From: Rhodoluna sp.
GTDB taxonomy: Bacteria; Actinomycetota; Actinomycetes; Actinomycetales; Microbacteriaceae
NCBI GenBank assembly: GCA_030832605.1
Contig: JAURIU010000006.1
Location: 1-38,826, forward strand
Length of the DNA stretch: 38,826 nucleotides
Reading direction: 5' to 3'
Every line of letters starts with the position of its first letter. Position 1 is the stretch's first letter. The notes under the pieces were generated by a model that saw only the letters and a list, made by a program, of their open reading frames with translations, did no database searches and was not told where the DNA came from. The position numbers were made by a program, and so were the translations under genes. Shown here piece by piece: positions 26,573 through 34,781 of the stretch.

Positions 26573-28378
26573 CTAGTCGAGCATCTGAGTCGCGGCCAGC
26601 TCTTTGTAGAGAGGCGTCGACTTGAGCAGCTGCTTGTGAGTGCCAACGCCGACGATCTTTCCGTCTTGCATAACGATGATTTGGTCGCTGTCGACCACGG
26701 TCGAGAGCCGGTGGGCAATCACAATCATGGTGCGGTGTTGGGCAACCGCATCGATCGCCTCGCGCATGCGCTGTTCGTTCAAGCCGTCGAGCGAAGAGGT
26801 CGACTCATCGAGCAACAGAATCGGAGGCGCGGCCAACAGCGCACGGGCAATAGCCAAACGCTGACGCTCACCACCCGAAAGCATGATGCCCTGCTCGCCA
26901 ACCTCGGCGTCTAGGCCACGCTTATCGCGCTTGATGACCTCGGTGAGGTTCACGGCAGCCAGAACCGCCTTGAGCTCTTTGTTGGTTGCATCCGGCTTGC
27001 CAATCAGCAGGTTTTCGCGAATGCTTCCGGCTAGCACCGGCGCATCTTGCTCGACGTAGCCAATCTGGGCGCGCAGTTCGCGTCGACTGATGTTGGTAAC
27101 TGGCTGGCCATCGAGCAAAATCTGACCCGAACTCGGCTCATAGAAGCGCTCGATGAGCGAGAGTGTGGTCGACTTGCCAGAACCCGAGGGCCCAACGATG
27201 GCAACGCGCGAACCACGCTCAATCTTGAACGAAATGCCGTTCAGCACAACCGGGGCAACCGTGCCAGGCTCGCTCGGCGCATAAGAAAAGTTGACCTTCT
27301 TGAACTCGATGGCAACCGTGTTGCTACCCTTGCGACGAACCGGCTTGTCGCTCGCCTCGTCGGCGTTCTCGAGCGGCAGGTCAAGAATTTCTTGGATGCG
27401 CGCCAAGGCCCCGAGTGCACTCTGCACCGAAGAATAGGCCTGAAACGCCTGGCCAACCGGGCGAATCATTAGGAACATGAGCAAGATGAAGGTGATCAGG
27501 CTGGCAACGTCGGTTTCGCCCGTCGCAACGCGGAATCCGCCAACGCCCAAGACCACCATGAAAGCACCGTTCGCAGCGAGGCCACCAATCGGTGTGATGG
27601 CGGCGTTGATGCGCGCAATCTTGACGCCTTGGTCGAAGGCTTGCGAAGCATCCGCTGTGATTTGAGCGGTTTCACGATCTTCGGCACTTGCAGCACGGAT
27701 GGTGCGAACCGCACCAAGCGCGCGCTCGACCGATGCCGACATATCGCCGACGCGAGCCTGAGCCTTGGTGGTAGCGCTGCGAATGCGGCGGGCCGAGAAA
27801 CCGATGCTGGCAACGGCAACCGAAATCATGAGCAGGGTTAGGCCGAGCAAGAGCGGGTCGATGATCGCCATGGCGATTACCGAACCCAAGAAGATGAGTG
27901 CGCCACCGGCTGCGTCGATGAGGCCCTGAGTGAGGGCGGCGCGAAGCAGGGTGGTGTCTGAGCCAACGCGCGAAACTAGGTCACCGGTGCGGCGGGTGTC
28001 ATATTCGACAACCGGTAGGCGCAGTAGGCGGTGGGTGAGCTTGCGGCGGGCCGAGAAGACCACGCCTTCACCGGCTTTGGCGAGCACGTAATACATGAAG
28101 CCGCTGGTAATGGCCGAGGCGAGAGTGATCACAACAAGAAGAACGATGATGGTGGTGAGGTCGTCGCCGTTGGTGACTGCGTCAATCACTTGACCAACCA
28201 CGAGCGGCTGGGCGAGGCTGGTGCCAGCGCCTACGAGGCTCAGGATGACTGCAACCCAGAGTGCGGCAGTGTGCTCCTTGAGATAAGGGACTAACTGTGC
28301 AAACTTGGCCTTTGGACCTGAGTCTTTTTTGTCTTCTCTTGCTGCGCGCGCGTTTGGGCGGCTCGAATGCATGCTCAT
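26573..28378 (-). CDS. ABC exporter, fused permease/ATP-binding half-transporter
   Basis: A half-transporter of about 601 residues with a six-helix exporter domain and a canonical nucleotide-binding domain: Walker A GPSGSGKST, Q-loop GYVEQDAPVLAGS, intact signature LSGGERQR, Walker B with catalytic Glu (LLLDESTSSLD) and H-loop IAHRLSTV. All motifs are intact, so it can work as a homodimer. The N-terminus is basic and poorly conserved. The longest frame starts at 28396; I prefer ATG 28378 or 28372 because a TAGACG hexamer at 28380-28385 would make a leaderless or near-leaderless start. A perfect inverted repeat lies just upstream. Resemblance to LmrA/MsbA-type exporters suggests drug or lipid export; the substrate is unknown. 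Confidence 0.88.
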   Translation of the reverse strand: MSMHSSRPNARAAREDKKDSGPKAKFAQLVPYLKEHTAALWVAVILSLVGAGTSLAQPLVVGQVIDAVTNGDDLTTIIVLLVVITLASAITSGFMYYVLAKAGEGVVFSARRKLTHRLLRLPVVEYDTRRTGDLVSRVGSDTTLLRAALTQGLIDAAGGALIFLGSVIAMAIIDPLLLGLTLLMISVAVASIGFSARRIRSATTKAQARVGDMSASVERALGAVRTIRAASAEDRETAQITADASQAFDQGVKIARINAAITPIGGLAANGAFMVVLGVGGFRVATGETDVASLITFILLMFLMIRPVGQAFQAYSSVQSALGALARIQEILDLPLENADEASDKPVRRKGSNTVAIEFKKVNFSYAPSEPGTVAPVVLNGISFKIERGSRVAIVGPSGSGKSTTLSLIERFYEPSSGQILLDGQPVTNISRRELRAQIGYVEQDAPVLAGSIRENLLIGKPDATNKELKAVLAAVNLTEVIKRDKRGLDAEVGEQGIMLSGGERQRLAIARALLAAPPILLLDESTSSLDGLNEQRMREAIDAVAQHRTMIVIAHRLSTVVDSDQIIVMQDGKIVGVGTHKQLLKSTPLYKELAATQMLD

Positions 28379-28401
28379 ACGTCTATTCAATGGCATAAGA
28401 G

Positions 28402-28434
28402 AGCGAAAAATTACCCAGAGAGAGATTTTTCGCT
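28402..28434. repeat. perfect 10-bp inverted repeat, possible operator
   Basis: AGCGAAAAAT, 13-nt spacer, ATTTTTCGCT. It lies between the methyltransferase stop (28446) and the ABC exporter start, and its left arm covers the expected -35 region of the TAGACG box at 28380-28385. The arms are AT-rich and no T-run follows, so it looks more like a binding site for a dimeric regulator than a strong terminator. Confidence 0.5.
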
Positions 28435-28445
28435 AAATGCGCAAC

Positions 28446-29327
28446 CTAACGGCTCAGCCCAGGGTCGCCGGTCAGATATTCGTTTAGCAGGTAGTTGATC
28501 TCACCAAATGCCAGCGCCTCGGTATAGGCGGTGTTTTTGTAAAAGTGCGAAAAGTCGACCGACTGCAGCGCTTCGAGCGCGCGAGGATGACCCAGCTTTA
28601 GAAACATCCGAGTTGAATTTGGCTTGCGCTCAAACTCGGTGCGGACGGTGCCGCAGCCGAACCCAAAAACCGTGAGCGCTACATCTGCCTCAGCGGGCGA
28701 ACACTTGGTGACGAACCCGTGGTCGATAACCAACACACGCTCGCGCAGTTCTTCGCGCCGCTGCCAAACCTGAAAACAGGTCGCCAGCAACTTGCGGCTG
28801 CTCAGGCTCTGGCCGGCGTCGTCGAGGTAGTCGAGAGTCAGGTCGTGATCGCTCACCAGGTGAAAACGGCGGTCTAGGCGGTTGATTACAGACCATTTGC
28901 GCCACGAGCGCGGCACGATGAACGCGATGTATTCGCTAACCTCGGCGGCTCGATTGAAAAAGGGGATGCTCAGCGAATTGTTTCGACCGAATGGCGGGTT
29001 CGAGATGGTGATGGCGTTGTGGGCTGCGAGCTCAACCTCGAGAAAGTCGCCGGTGTTCACTCGTGCGTGCTTTGGCTCAATGTCGACGCTTACTACTTTT
29101 GCCGCACCGGCTGCCTCGGCTGCTTCGACAAATGACCCCGTGCCCCCAGCAGGTTCGATGACGGTTCTAGTCTTGAAGTCGCCGACCAACGCGGCCACTT
29201 CGGCGACCAGTTTTGCCGCCAGGGGTGCGGGTGTGTAGTACTGCTCTTTGCCCGTGACGCGGGTGTTGCCGGGGCGCACTCTCACCACGGATGCGGTTTC
29301 GAGGTTCTTGGGTGCGGGCTTGGTCAC
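28446..29327 (-). CDS. putative adenine-N6 DNA methyltransferase (class I SAM-dependent)
   Basis: A 293-residue protein with the hallmarks of adenine-N6 methyltransferases: QYYTP (29-33) before the catalytic domain, the SAM loop EPAGGTGSF (58-66), the acidic VDIEP at the end of strand 2 (81-85), GDF (93-95), and the catalytic NPPFG (110-114). The C-terminal half has no recognisable target-recognition or nuclease domain, and no restriction gene is adjacent. It could methylate DNA as an orphan enzyme, or another adenine or amine substrate. The start is GTG 29327, 6 nt behind a TATTCT box. Confidence 0.7.
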   Translation of the reverse strand: MTKPAPKNLETASVVRVRPGNTRVTGKEQYYTPAPLAAKLVAEVAALVGDFKTRTVIEPAGGTGSFVEAAEAAGAAKVVSVDIEPKHARVNTGDFLEVELAAHNAITISNPPFGRNNSLSIPFFNRAAEVSEYIAFIVPRSWRKWSVINRLDRRFHLVSDHDLTLDYLDDAGQSLSSRKLLATCFQVWQRREELRERVLVIDHGFVTKCSPAEADVALTVFGFGCGTVRTEFERKPNSTRMFLKLGHPRALEALQSVDFSHFYKNTAYTEALAFGEINYLLNEYLTGDPGLSR

Positions 29328-29333
29328 ATGTCA

Positions 29334-29339
29334 AGAATA
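29334..29339 (-). promoter_or_regulatory. -10 box (TATTCT) of a leaderless methyltransferase promoter
   Basis: On the minus strand TATTCT is followed by 6 nt (TGACAT) and GTG 29327. No ribosome binding site is present. Confidence 0.55.
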
Positions 29340-29411
29340 TCGGCAACTGACCCTCGCAAACACCACAAAAAAAGTTACCCAAAATGCGCCGAAGTCGCGG
29401 GTGCTTTCGGT

Positions 29412-29417
29412 TAGTCT
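29412..29417 (+). promoter_or_regulatory. putative -10 box (TAGTCT) for the ABC-2 exporter operon
   Basis: TAGTCT would start a leader of about 58 nt. The leader includes the small self-complementary stretch CCCT-GATT-AGGG, too short to call an attenuator. Confidence 0.35.
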
Positions 29418-29481
29418 GAAGGGCTGCCCTGATTAGGGCCCAAAGTCACATAAGGCTTTCAAAGAAGAAACAGGTTTCATT

Positions 29482-30423
29482 TTGGCTAAGCAAGCAGAGC
29501 GCGAATCAATGATCGTGGCGAGCAAACTCACCAAGACCTACGGAGAGTTTGTTGCTGTCGACGGCATCGACTTCGAGGTCAAGCGCGGTGAATCATTCGG
29601 AATTCTCGGCCCAAACGGTGCCGGCAAATCAACCACAATGAAGATGATTGCCGCCACCAGCCAGCGCACCTCGGGCGAGCTAGTCATTCTTGGAAAAGAC
29701 CCAGACAAGAAGGGCCCTGAGATTCGCGCCCACCTGGGAGTCGTGCCTCAGCAAGACCTCGTTGACCGCGAGCTCAAGGTGTGGGAAAACCTCTACGTTT
29801 ACGGCCGCTACTTTGGCCTAAAGCGCGGGTTCATCTTGAAGAAGATCGAAGAGTTGCTCGACTTCGCGCAGTTGCAAGAAAAGCGCAACAGCAAAACCGA
29901 CGAACTTTCAGGCGGCATGAAGCGCCGACTCACCATCGCCCGTGGCCTGATCAACGAGCCAGAGATTCTTCTGCTCGATGAGCCAACCACCGGTCTAGAC
30001 CCCCAGGCGCGCCACATTCTGTGGGACCGCCTATTTCGCCTAAAAGAGGTTGGCGTGACTCTGGTCATCACAACCCACTACATGGATGAAGCCGAGCAGC
30101 TTTGCGACCGCCTGGTGGTCATGGACAAAGGCAAGATCATGGCCGAGGGCAGCCCGGCCGAGCTGATTAAGAAGTACTCGAGCAAAGAGGTGCTCGAGGT
30201 TCGCTTTGGTTCTGCAAACAACGAGCAGGTTGCCAAAGACTTAGCCGGCATCGGCGAACGTCTCGAGATTCTTCCAGACCGCATCCTCGTCTATTCGGCC
30301 AATGGTGAGAAAGAACTCGAGAAGATTGTCAAGAAGGGCCTGAAGCCGGTCACCTCACTGGTTCGCCGCTCGAGTCTCGAAGATGTTTTCTTGCGCCTAA
30401 CCGGCAGAAGCTTGGTCGAGTAA
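29482..30423 (+). CDS. ABC-2 exporter, ATP-binding protein (DrrA/NodI type)
   Basis: A 313-residue ATPase with Walker A GPNGAGKST, Q-loop VVPQQDLVD, signature LSGGMKRRL, Walker B LLLDEPTTGLD and H-loop TTHYMDEAE, plus the C-terminal extension typical of DrrA/NodI subunits ending SSLEDVFLRLTGRSLVE. It powers the two permeases encoded directly downstream. TTG 29482 is taken as start because AAGAAGAAACAGG lies at a fitting distance; ATG 29509 is an alternative at which homology begins. Its stop overlaps the next start by one base (TAATG). Confidence 0.92.
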   Translation: MAKQAERESMIVASKLTKTYGEFVAVDGIDFEVKRGESFGILGPNGAGKSTTMKMIAATSQRTSGELVILGKDPDKKGPEIRAHLGVVPQQDLVDRELKVWENLYVYGRYFGLKRGFILKKIEELLDFAQLQEKRNSKTDELSGGMKRRLTIARGLINEPEILLLDEPTTGLDPQARHILWDRLFRLKEVGVTLVITTHYMDEAEQLCDRLVVMDKGKIMAEGSPAELIKKYSSKEVLEVRFGSANNEQVAKDLAGIGERLEILPDRILVYSANGEKELEKIVKKGLKPVTSLVRRSSLEDVFLRLTGRSLVE

Positions 30424-31250
30424 TGCAAACCTTGCAAGAAACCTGGCAGGGGGCGGCCACGCTGGTTGACCCGGCCGTGCCTCAACGGTGGGGTTTTTGG
30501 TATGTCGCCGAAACCCGCCTGCGCAACATGTCAAAGTGGTGGCCCGCAATCGTTGCCTTTGGCATTGGAAACCCGGTGCTCTACCTGTTCTCAGTTGGTG
30601 TCGGTATCGGTTCTCTGATCAGCGGCCCGGTTGACGGCGTTAGTTACTTGACGTTTCTCGCACCGGCCCTGCTTGCAACGGCCGCGATTCAAGCAGCGAT
30701 GGATGAAGTGTCGTTTCCGACCATCGAGGGGTTTGTGTGGGACAAAACCTTCTTCGCAACCAATTCGACGGGTATCACCGGCCCACAAATCGTAAACGGC
30801 ATGATGGTGGCCGCCATGATTCGTGCGGTAGCCACCGTGCTCATCTATGAGTTGATTTTGCTGATGTTTGGGGCAATCACCATGGATGCAGTGCTGCCGC
30901 TTCTGCTGTCTTCATCGTTTGCCGCACTGGCCTTCGCTGCCGTCATGTTTGCGGTCACTGTGAAGATCAAAGATGACGATGGATTCTTCGCAATCATCGG
31001 TCGATTCGTGATCACGCCGATGTTCATGTTCTCGGGCACCTTCTATCCGCTAGAAAACACTCCGATTTATCTACAGTGGATCGGCTGGATTTCGCCGCTG
31101 TGGCACTCAACCGACATCGGTCGCGCACTTTCTTATGGCGCAGATGTTGACGGTTGGTTGATGATTGTGCACTTCGGCTTTCTAATCGCTATGGCCATCG
31201 GTGGCTTCGCCTGGGTTTATCCACAATTCATCAAGAGGTTGTCAGCATGA
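30423..31250 (+). CDS. ABC-2 type permease (first)
   Basis: A 275-residue ABC-2 permease with about six transmembrane helices, including segments starting AIVAFGIGNPVLYLFSVGVG, LTFLAPALLATAAIQAA, ALAFAAVMFAVTV and FVITPMFMFSGTFYPL. The last, with its FSGTFYPLE ending, is the typical ABC-2/NodJ signature. It pairs with the ATPase upstream and the second permease downstream, probably as a heterodimeric channel. Start ATG 30423 shares a base with the preceding stop. The cargo is not readable from the sequence. Confidence 0.88.
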   Translation: MQTLQETWQGAATLVDPAVPQRWGFWYVAETRLRNMSKWWPAIVAFGIGNPVLYLFSVGVGIGSLISGPVDGVSYLTFLAPALLATAAIQAAMDEVSFPTIEGFVWDKTFFATNSTGITGPQIVNGMMVAAMIRAVATVLIYELILLMFGAITMDAVLPLLLSSSFAALAFAAVMFAVTVKIKDDDGFFAIIGRFVITPMFMFSGTFYPLENTPIYLQWIGWISPLWHSTDIGRALSYGADVDGWLMIVHFGFLIAMAIGGFAWVYPQFIKRLSA

Positions 31251-32077
31251 GCATCATTAATGCCACGGTAGACACAGCAGTCGCAATCGCCGAACGTCGC
31301 AGTAACAAGGCAACCGCTGGCGTCTACGCTGGCCGCTCGGGTTCGGTTCTAATGCGCAACTTTTATGCGCTCAAAACCTCGAACGCGGTTGCGGTCATCT
31401 CGGGCTTTTTCGAGCCCGTGCTCTATCTGCTTTCGTTTGGCTACGGCATCGGCAGCCTGATGGAGGGCGAGGCAAGCGCCTACGCCATGTACATCATGCC
31501 CGCCCTGCTCGCCACCAGCGCCATGAACGGCGCCATTTACGACAGCACTTGGAACGTCTATTTCAAGATGCACTTCGGCAAGCTTTACCAGAGCATGATG
31601 TCGACTTCGCTTGGCCCCTTGGATGTCGCGCTCGGCGAAATCGGGTGGGCGCTGCTTCGCGGTCTGGTCTATGCAATCGGATTCATGATTGTCGTCACGC
31701 CGCTCGGTTTGGTCACCTCATGGTGGGGCCTGATGGCGATACCGGCTGCTGTGTTGATTGCCTTCGGATTCGCATCCGTGGGAATGGGTGTTACGTCTTA
31801 CCTAAAGAACTTTCAGCAGATGAACTGGGTCAACTTCGTGCTGTTGCCGATGTTCTTGTTTTCGGGGGCATTCTTCGACATCACCAAGGCTTACCCAGAC
31901 TTCATCGTTTGGATCATTCAAGCGCTACCGCTCTGGCAAGCCATCGAACTCGTTCGCGGCCTCATGACCGGCGCAGTTGGGCTGGCCACACTCGGCCACG
32001 TGCTCTACTTTGTCGTAATGATTGTGGTTGGGCTGGTGTTCACCACCAAACGCCTCACGGCGCTGTTCTTGCGTTAG
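31247..32077 (+). CDS. ABC-2 type permease (second)
   Basis: A 276-residue ABC-2 permease related to the one before it. Visible features are SGFFEPVLYLLSFGYGIGSL, AMYIMPALLATSAMNGAIYD and FVLLPMFLFSGAFFDI, again the ABC-2 signature. About 40 polar residues precede the first helix. The frame is open from 31154, but ATG 31247 overlaps the previous stop as ATGA and gives the usual length. With the two preceding genes it makes a complete DrrABC-like exporter. Its 3' end overlaps the convergent gene at 32074 by 4 nt. Confidence 0.87.
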   Translation: MSIINATVDTAVAIAERRSNKATAGVYAGRSGSVLMRNFYALKTSNAVAVISGFFEPVLYLLSFGYGIGSLMEGEASAYAMYIMPALLATSAMNGAIYDSTWNVYFKMHFGKLYQSMMSTSLGPLDVALGEIGWALLRGLVYAIGFMIVVTPLGLVTSWWGLMAIPAAVLIAFGFASVGMGVTSYLKNFQQMNWVNFVLLPMFLFSGAFFDITKAYPDFIVWIIQALPLWQAIELVRGLMTGAVGLATLGHVLYFVVMIVVGLVFTTKRLTALFLR

Positions 32078-32439
32078 CTGACGATGCCCCACACAACAGC
32101 CACAATGATGTTCAAGGTGGTTAGACCGGCGATCGAAGGCACAACCCAGGTTGGAGTGCTTTCTTTCTTCCTGTAGGTGTAGGCCACAAAGAAAACTGCT
32201 GTGATCACTATGGTCTTGACCACCAGAACCAAATTGTTGACCTGCTCTTCGCTGCCAGGCATCTGAAGAATGCCGATCATGCCGAGGCCGGTTGCGAGCA
32301 TCAGCCAAGCACCGTGCAAAATGCCGGCATTGACTTTCATGCCCTCGCCCCACTGCTTGAGCTGGTAGAAGAAGCCGCTGAACAGTGCACCGATTCCGAC
32401 GAAATGAAGGACTAGAAGAACTTTTTCTGCGATGTCCAT
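32074..32439 (-). CDS. small four-helix membrane protein, uncharacterised
   Basis: A 121-residue protein that is almost entirely membrane-embedded, with four hydrophobic segments: VLLVLHFVGIGALFSGFFY, ILHGAWLMLATGLGMIGIL, LVLVVKTIVITAVFFVAY and VPSIAGLTTLNIIVAVVWG. Histidines stand near the start of helices 1 and 2 (LHFVG, LHGAW), which is suggestive but not proof of a metal or heme ligand. ATG 32439 has a GGGAAAAG purine stretch upstream. It lies 46 nt after ribH and may be read from the rib operon or alone. I do not recognise a named family with confidence. Confidence 0.65.
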   Translation of the reverse strand: MDIAEKVLLVLHFVGIGALFSGFFYQLKQWGEGMKVNAGILHGAWLMLATGLGMIGILQMPGSEEQVNNLVLVVKTIVITAVFFVAYTYRKKESTPTWVVPSIAGLTTLNIIVAVVWGIVS

Positions 32440-32485
32440 GAGTTGCTTTTCCCTTTTCTGGCAACCCCGACAAAGCGGTCTGCCG

Positions 32486-32947
32486 TTACGGCTTCAGTCT
32501 AGCCATGAGCACCGCGGCCTCGACTGCCTCGGCACCCTTGTCTTCTTTTGAGCCAGGCAGACCAGCGCGGTCGAGCGCCTGCTGCTCGTCGTCAACGGTG
32601 AGCACACCGAAACCAATCGGCACGCCGGTGTCTAGCTGCACGCGAGTTAGCCCCTCGGTCACTGCCTGACACACGTATTCAAAGTGCGGGGTTCCGCCAC
32701 GAATCACAACGCCAAGCGCGATGACCACTTCGGCACCATCTTCTATCGCGTACTGGGCTGCAAGTGGTAACTCGAATGCCCCAGGTACTCTCACGATCGA
32801 ATAAACGTCGTTGCCGGCATCCTGGAGGGCCTTTTCGGCACCGGCCAGCAGACCATCGGTGATGTTGGTGTGCCATGAGGTCACCAGGATGCTCACCGCA
32901 AGGCCGCTCGCATCAATCGTCAGTTTTGGGGCTCCCGCACCGCTCAT
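32486..32947 (-). CDS. ribH: 6,7-dimethyl-8-ribityllumazine synthase
   Basis: A 153-residue lumazine synthase that condenses the ribityl-uracil from RibD with dihydroxybutanone phosphate from RibBA. Typical segments are ILVTSWHTNITDGLLAGA near the N-terminus, VPGAFELPLAAQ, VIALGVVIRGGTPHFEYV with the catalytic His, and GFGVLTVDDEQQALDRAG. The family forms 60-meric shells or pentamers. Its start codon (ATG 32947) overlaps the ribBA stop by one base. It is the last gene of the FMN-riboswitch operon. Confidence 0.95.
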   Translation of the reverse strand: MSGAGAPKLTIDASGLAVSILVTSWHTNITDGLLAGAEKALQDAGNDVYSIVRVPGAFELPLAAQYAIEDGAEVVIALGVVIRGGTPHFEYVCQAVTEGLTRVQLDTGVPIGFGVLTVDDEQQALDRAGLPGSKEDKGAEAVEAAVLMARLKP

Positions 32948-34185
32948 TAGTTCTTCGCACTTTCTGGAATGATGTGACCCATCTTCTCGCGCTTGGTATC
33001 GAGGTAGCCCTCGTTCTCGGCTGCGAGACCGACGATCACTGGAACATACTCATTTACGGTGATACCCGCATCGTTCAAGAACCAGCTCTTGGCCGGGTTG
33101 TTGGTCATCAGACGAACCGACTTCACGCCAAGGTCGCTCAATATCGCAACAGCAGCGCCGTATTCACGGTTCTCGCTAGGCAAGCCGAGGGCTAGGTTGG
33201 CCTCAACTGTGTCGAGTCCTTGCTCTTGCAGCGCATAGGCCTTGAGCTTGTTCAACAGACCGATTCCGCGACCTTCCTGGCCACGCAGATAAATGACTAT
33301 TCCGCCTCGAGGGTCGTTGGCAATCTGGTCGAGCGCAAAGTCGAGTTGCGGCCCACACTCACACTTGAGCGAACCGAAAGCCTCACCGGTGATGCACTCA
33401 GAGTGCATGCGCACGAGAACGTCTTCACCGGTCGGGTTGCCTGAAATGATGGCAACGTGGTCAGCCGTGGTCTTGATGTCGTAATAGCCACGCACTCTGA
33501 AGTTTCCGTGTGTGGTTGGCACATTTGCTTCGGCTTCAAAGCGGATGCGGTTGTTTGGGTTGTGCTCGTACAAGATGCCGTTCTCACCCAAGTAGCCAAC
33601 TAGTTGTTCGATTGTGATCACAGGTAACCCCTCAGCTCTGCCTACCTCAATCAACTCAGGCAAACGCATCATTGTTCCATCGCTAGATACCATTTCACCG
33701 ATAACTCCAACCGGAGATAGGCCCGCAAGTTTGAGCAGGTCAACGGTTGCTTCGGTGTGGCCTGCGCGGCCGTGCACGCCAAGTGGGTGTGCGCGCAATG
33801 GCAGCATGTGTCCTGGTCGAATAAGAGCCTCAGCCGAGGTCTTAGGGTCGGCTAGCACGTTGGCCGTGTTGGCGCGGTCTGCGGCCGAAACTCCGGTCGA
33901 GAAGCGGTTGGCGGCATCCACGCTCACTGTGTAGTTGGTCGCGTGGGGGTCTTCGTTTTGAATGGTCATCAGTGGCAGCTCAAGCTCGTTGGCGCGCGAC
34001 TCTTCCATCGGCACACACAGAAAGCCCGTGGTGTTGCGAACGATCCAGGCCATCCACTCTTCGGTCACGAGCTCGGCTGCGATGATCGCGTCACCCTCGT
34101 TCTCGCGGTTCTCGTCGTCGGCAACCAGAATCGGCTTGCCGGCCTTCAGAGCCTCGATGGCTTGTTCAATGGTCGAAAGTGCCAT
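32947..34185 (-). CDS. ribBA: bifunctional DHBP synthase / GTP cyclohydrolase II
   Basis: A 412-residue fusion. The N-terminal half (about 1-205) makes 3,4-dihydroxy-2-butanone 4-phosphate and shows VADDENRENEGD, the acidic metal loop, and RPGHMLPLRA with HTEATVDL. The C-terminal half is GTP cyclohydrolase II, with VRMHSECITGEAFGSLKCECG (three zinc-binding cysteines) and RGQEGRGIGLLNKLKAY. Both active sites look complete, so it can feed both branches of riboflavin synthesis. ATG 34185 shares its first base with the stop of riboflavin synthase. Confidence 0.96.
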   Translation of the reverse strand: MALSTIEQAIEALKAGKPILVADDENRENEGDAIIAAELVTEEWMAWIVRNTTGFLCVPMEESRANELELPLMTIQNEDPHATNYTVSVDAANRFSTGVSAADRANTANVLADPKTSAEALIRPGHMLPLRAHPLGVHGRAGHTEATVDLLKLAGLSPVGVIGEMVSSDGTMMRLPELIEVGRAEGLPVITIEQLVGYLGENGILYEHNPNNRIRFEAEANVPTTHGNFRVRGYYDIKTTADHVAIISGNPTGEDVLVRMHSECITGEAFGSLKCECGPQLDFALDQIANDPRGGIVIYLRGQEGRGIGLLNKLKAYALQEQGLDTVEANLALGLPSENREYGAAVAILSDLGVKSVRLMTNNPAKSWFLNDAGITVNEYVPVIVGLAAENEGYLDTKREKMGHIIPESAKN

Positions 34186-34781
34186 TAGATACCCCTTGCT
34201 TCGAGCAAACGCTCGATGTGTTTGGCCATGATGTCGGCCTCAATGTTGACTGGGTCGCCCACGGTTTTGGCACCGAGGGTGGTCAGTCGCAAAGTTTCAG
34301 GAATCAGGCTTAGCCCGATGATGTTGCCGTCAACCTCGTTGACGGTGAGCGAGATGCCGTCGATGGTAATCGAACCCTTCAGCACCACATATTTGGTCAA
34401 TTCCGCTGGGATGCTCACGCGAACCCATTCCCAGTTGTCACTCGGTTCACGGCTCACGATGTGGCCGAGGCCATCAACGTGCCCTTGAACCACGTGGCCA
34501 CCGAAGCGGGTGGCTGCGTTCATGGCGCGCTCAAGGTTGACCACGTCACCAACCTTGGCCGCACCAAGGCTGGTGAGGCGAAGCGTTTCGTGCATGACGT
34601 CGGCGGTGAAGTTACCGGGTTCGATCTCAACCGCGGTTAGGCAGGTGCCGTTGACCGCGATCGAGTCGCCACGGTTCACGTCGCTGGTAACCAAAGGCCC
34701 CTCGATGGTGATGCGCTTGGCATCAGGCTGGTCTTCGATGCTCACGATGCGACCGAGTTCTTCGATGATTCCGGTAAACAT
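34185..34781 (-). CDS. ribE: riboflavin synthase, alpha subunit
   Basis: A 198-residue enzyme that dismutates two lumazine molecules to riboflavin and the ribityl-uracil. It begins with the family start MFTGIIEELG and contains the two lumazine-binding repeats: the first with GDSIAVNGTCLTAVEI, the second with GSITIDGISLTVNEVDG. GHVVQGHVDGLG marks the junction. Length is normal. In actinobacterial naming the symbol may be ribC or ribE. It starts directly at the ribD stop, without spacing. Confidence 0.95.
   Translation of the reverse strand: MFTGIIEELGRIVSIEDQPDAKRITIEGPLVTSDVNRGDSIAVNGTCLTAVEIEPGNFTADVMHETLRLTSLGAAKVGDVVNLERAMNAATRFGGHVVQGHVDGLGHIVSREPSDNWEWVRVSIPAELTKYVVLKGSITIDGISLTVNEVDGNIIGLSLIPETLRLTTLGAKTVGDPVNIEADIMAKHIERLLEARGI

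Noticed and set aside
29418-29481. Attenuator or riboswitch in the leader of the ABC-2 exporter operon
   Set aside because: The only self-complementary stretch is 4 bp (CCCT-GATT-AGGG) and no known riboswitch pattern is present.
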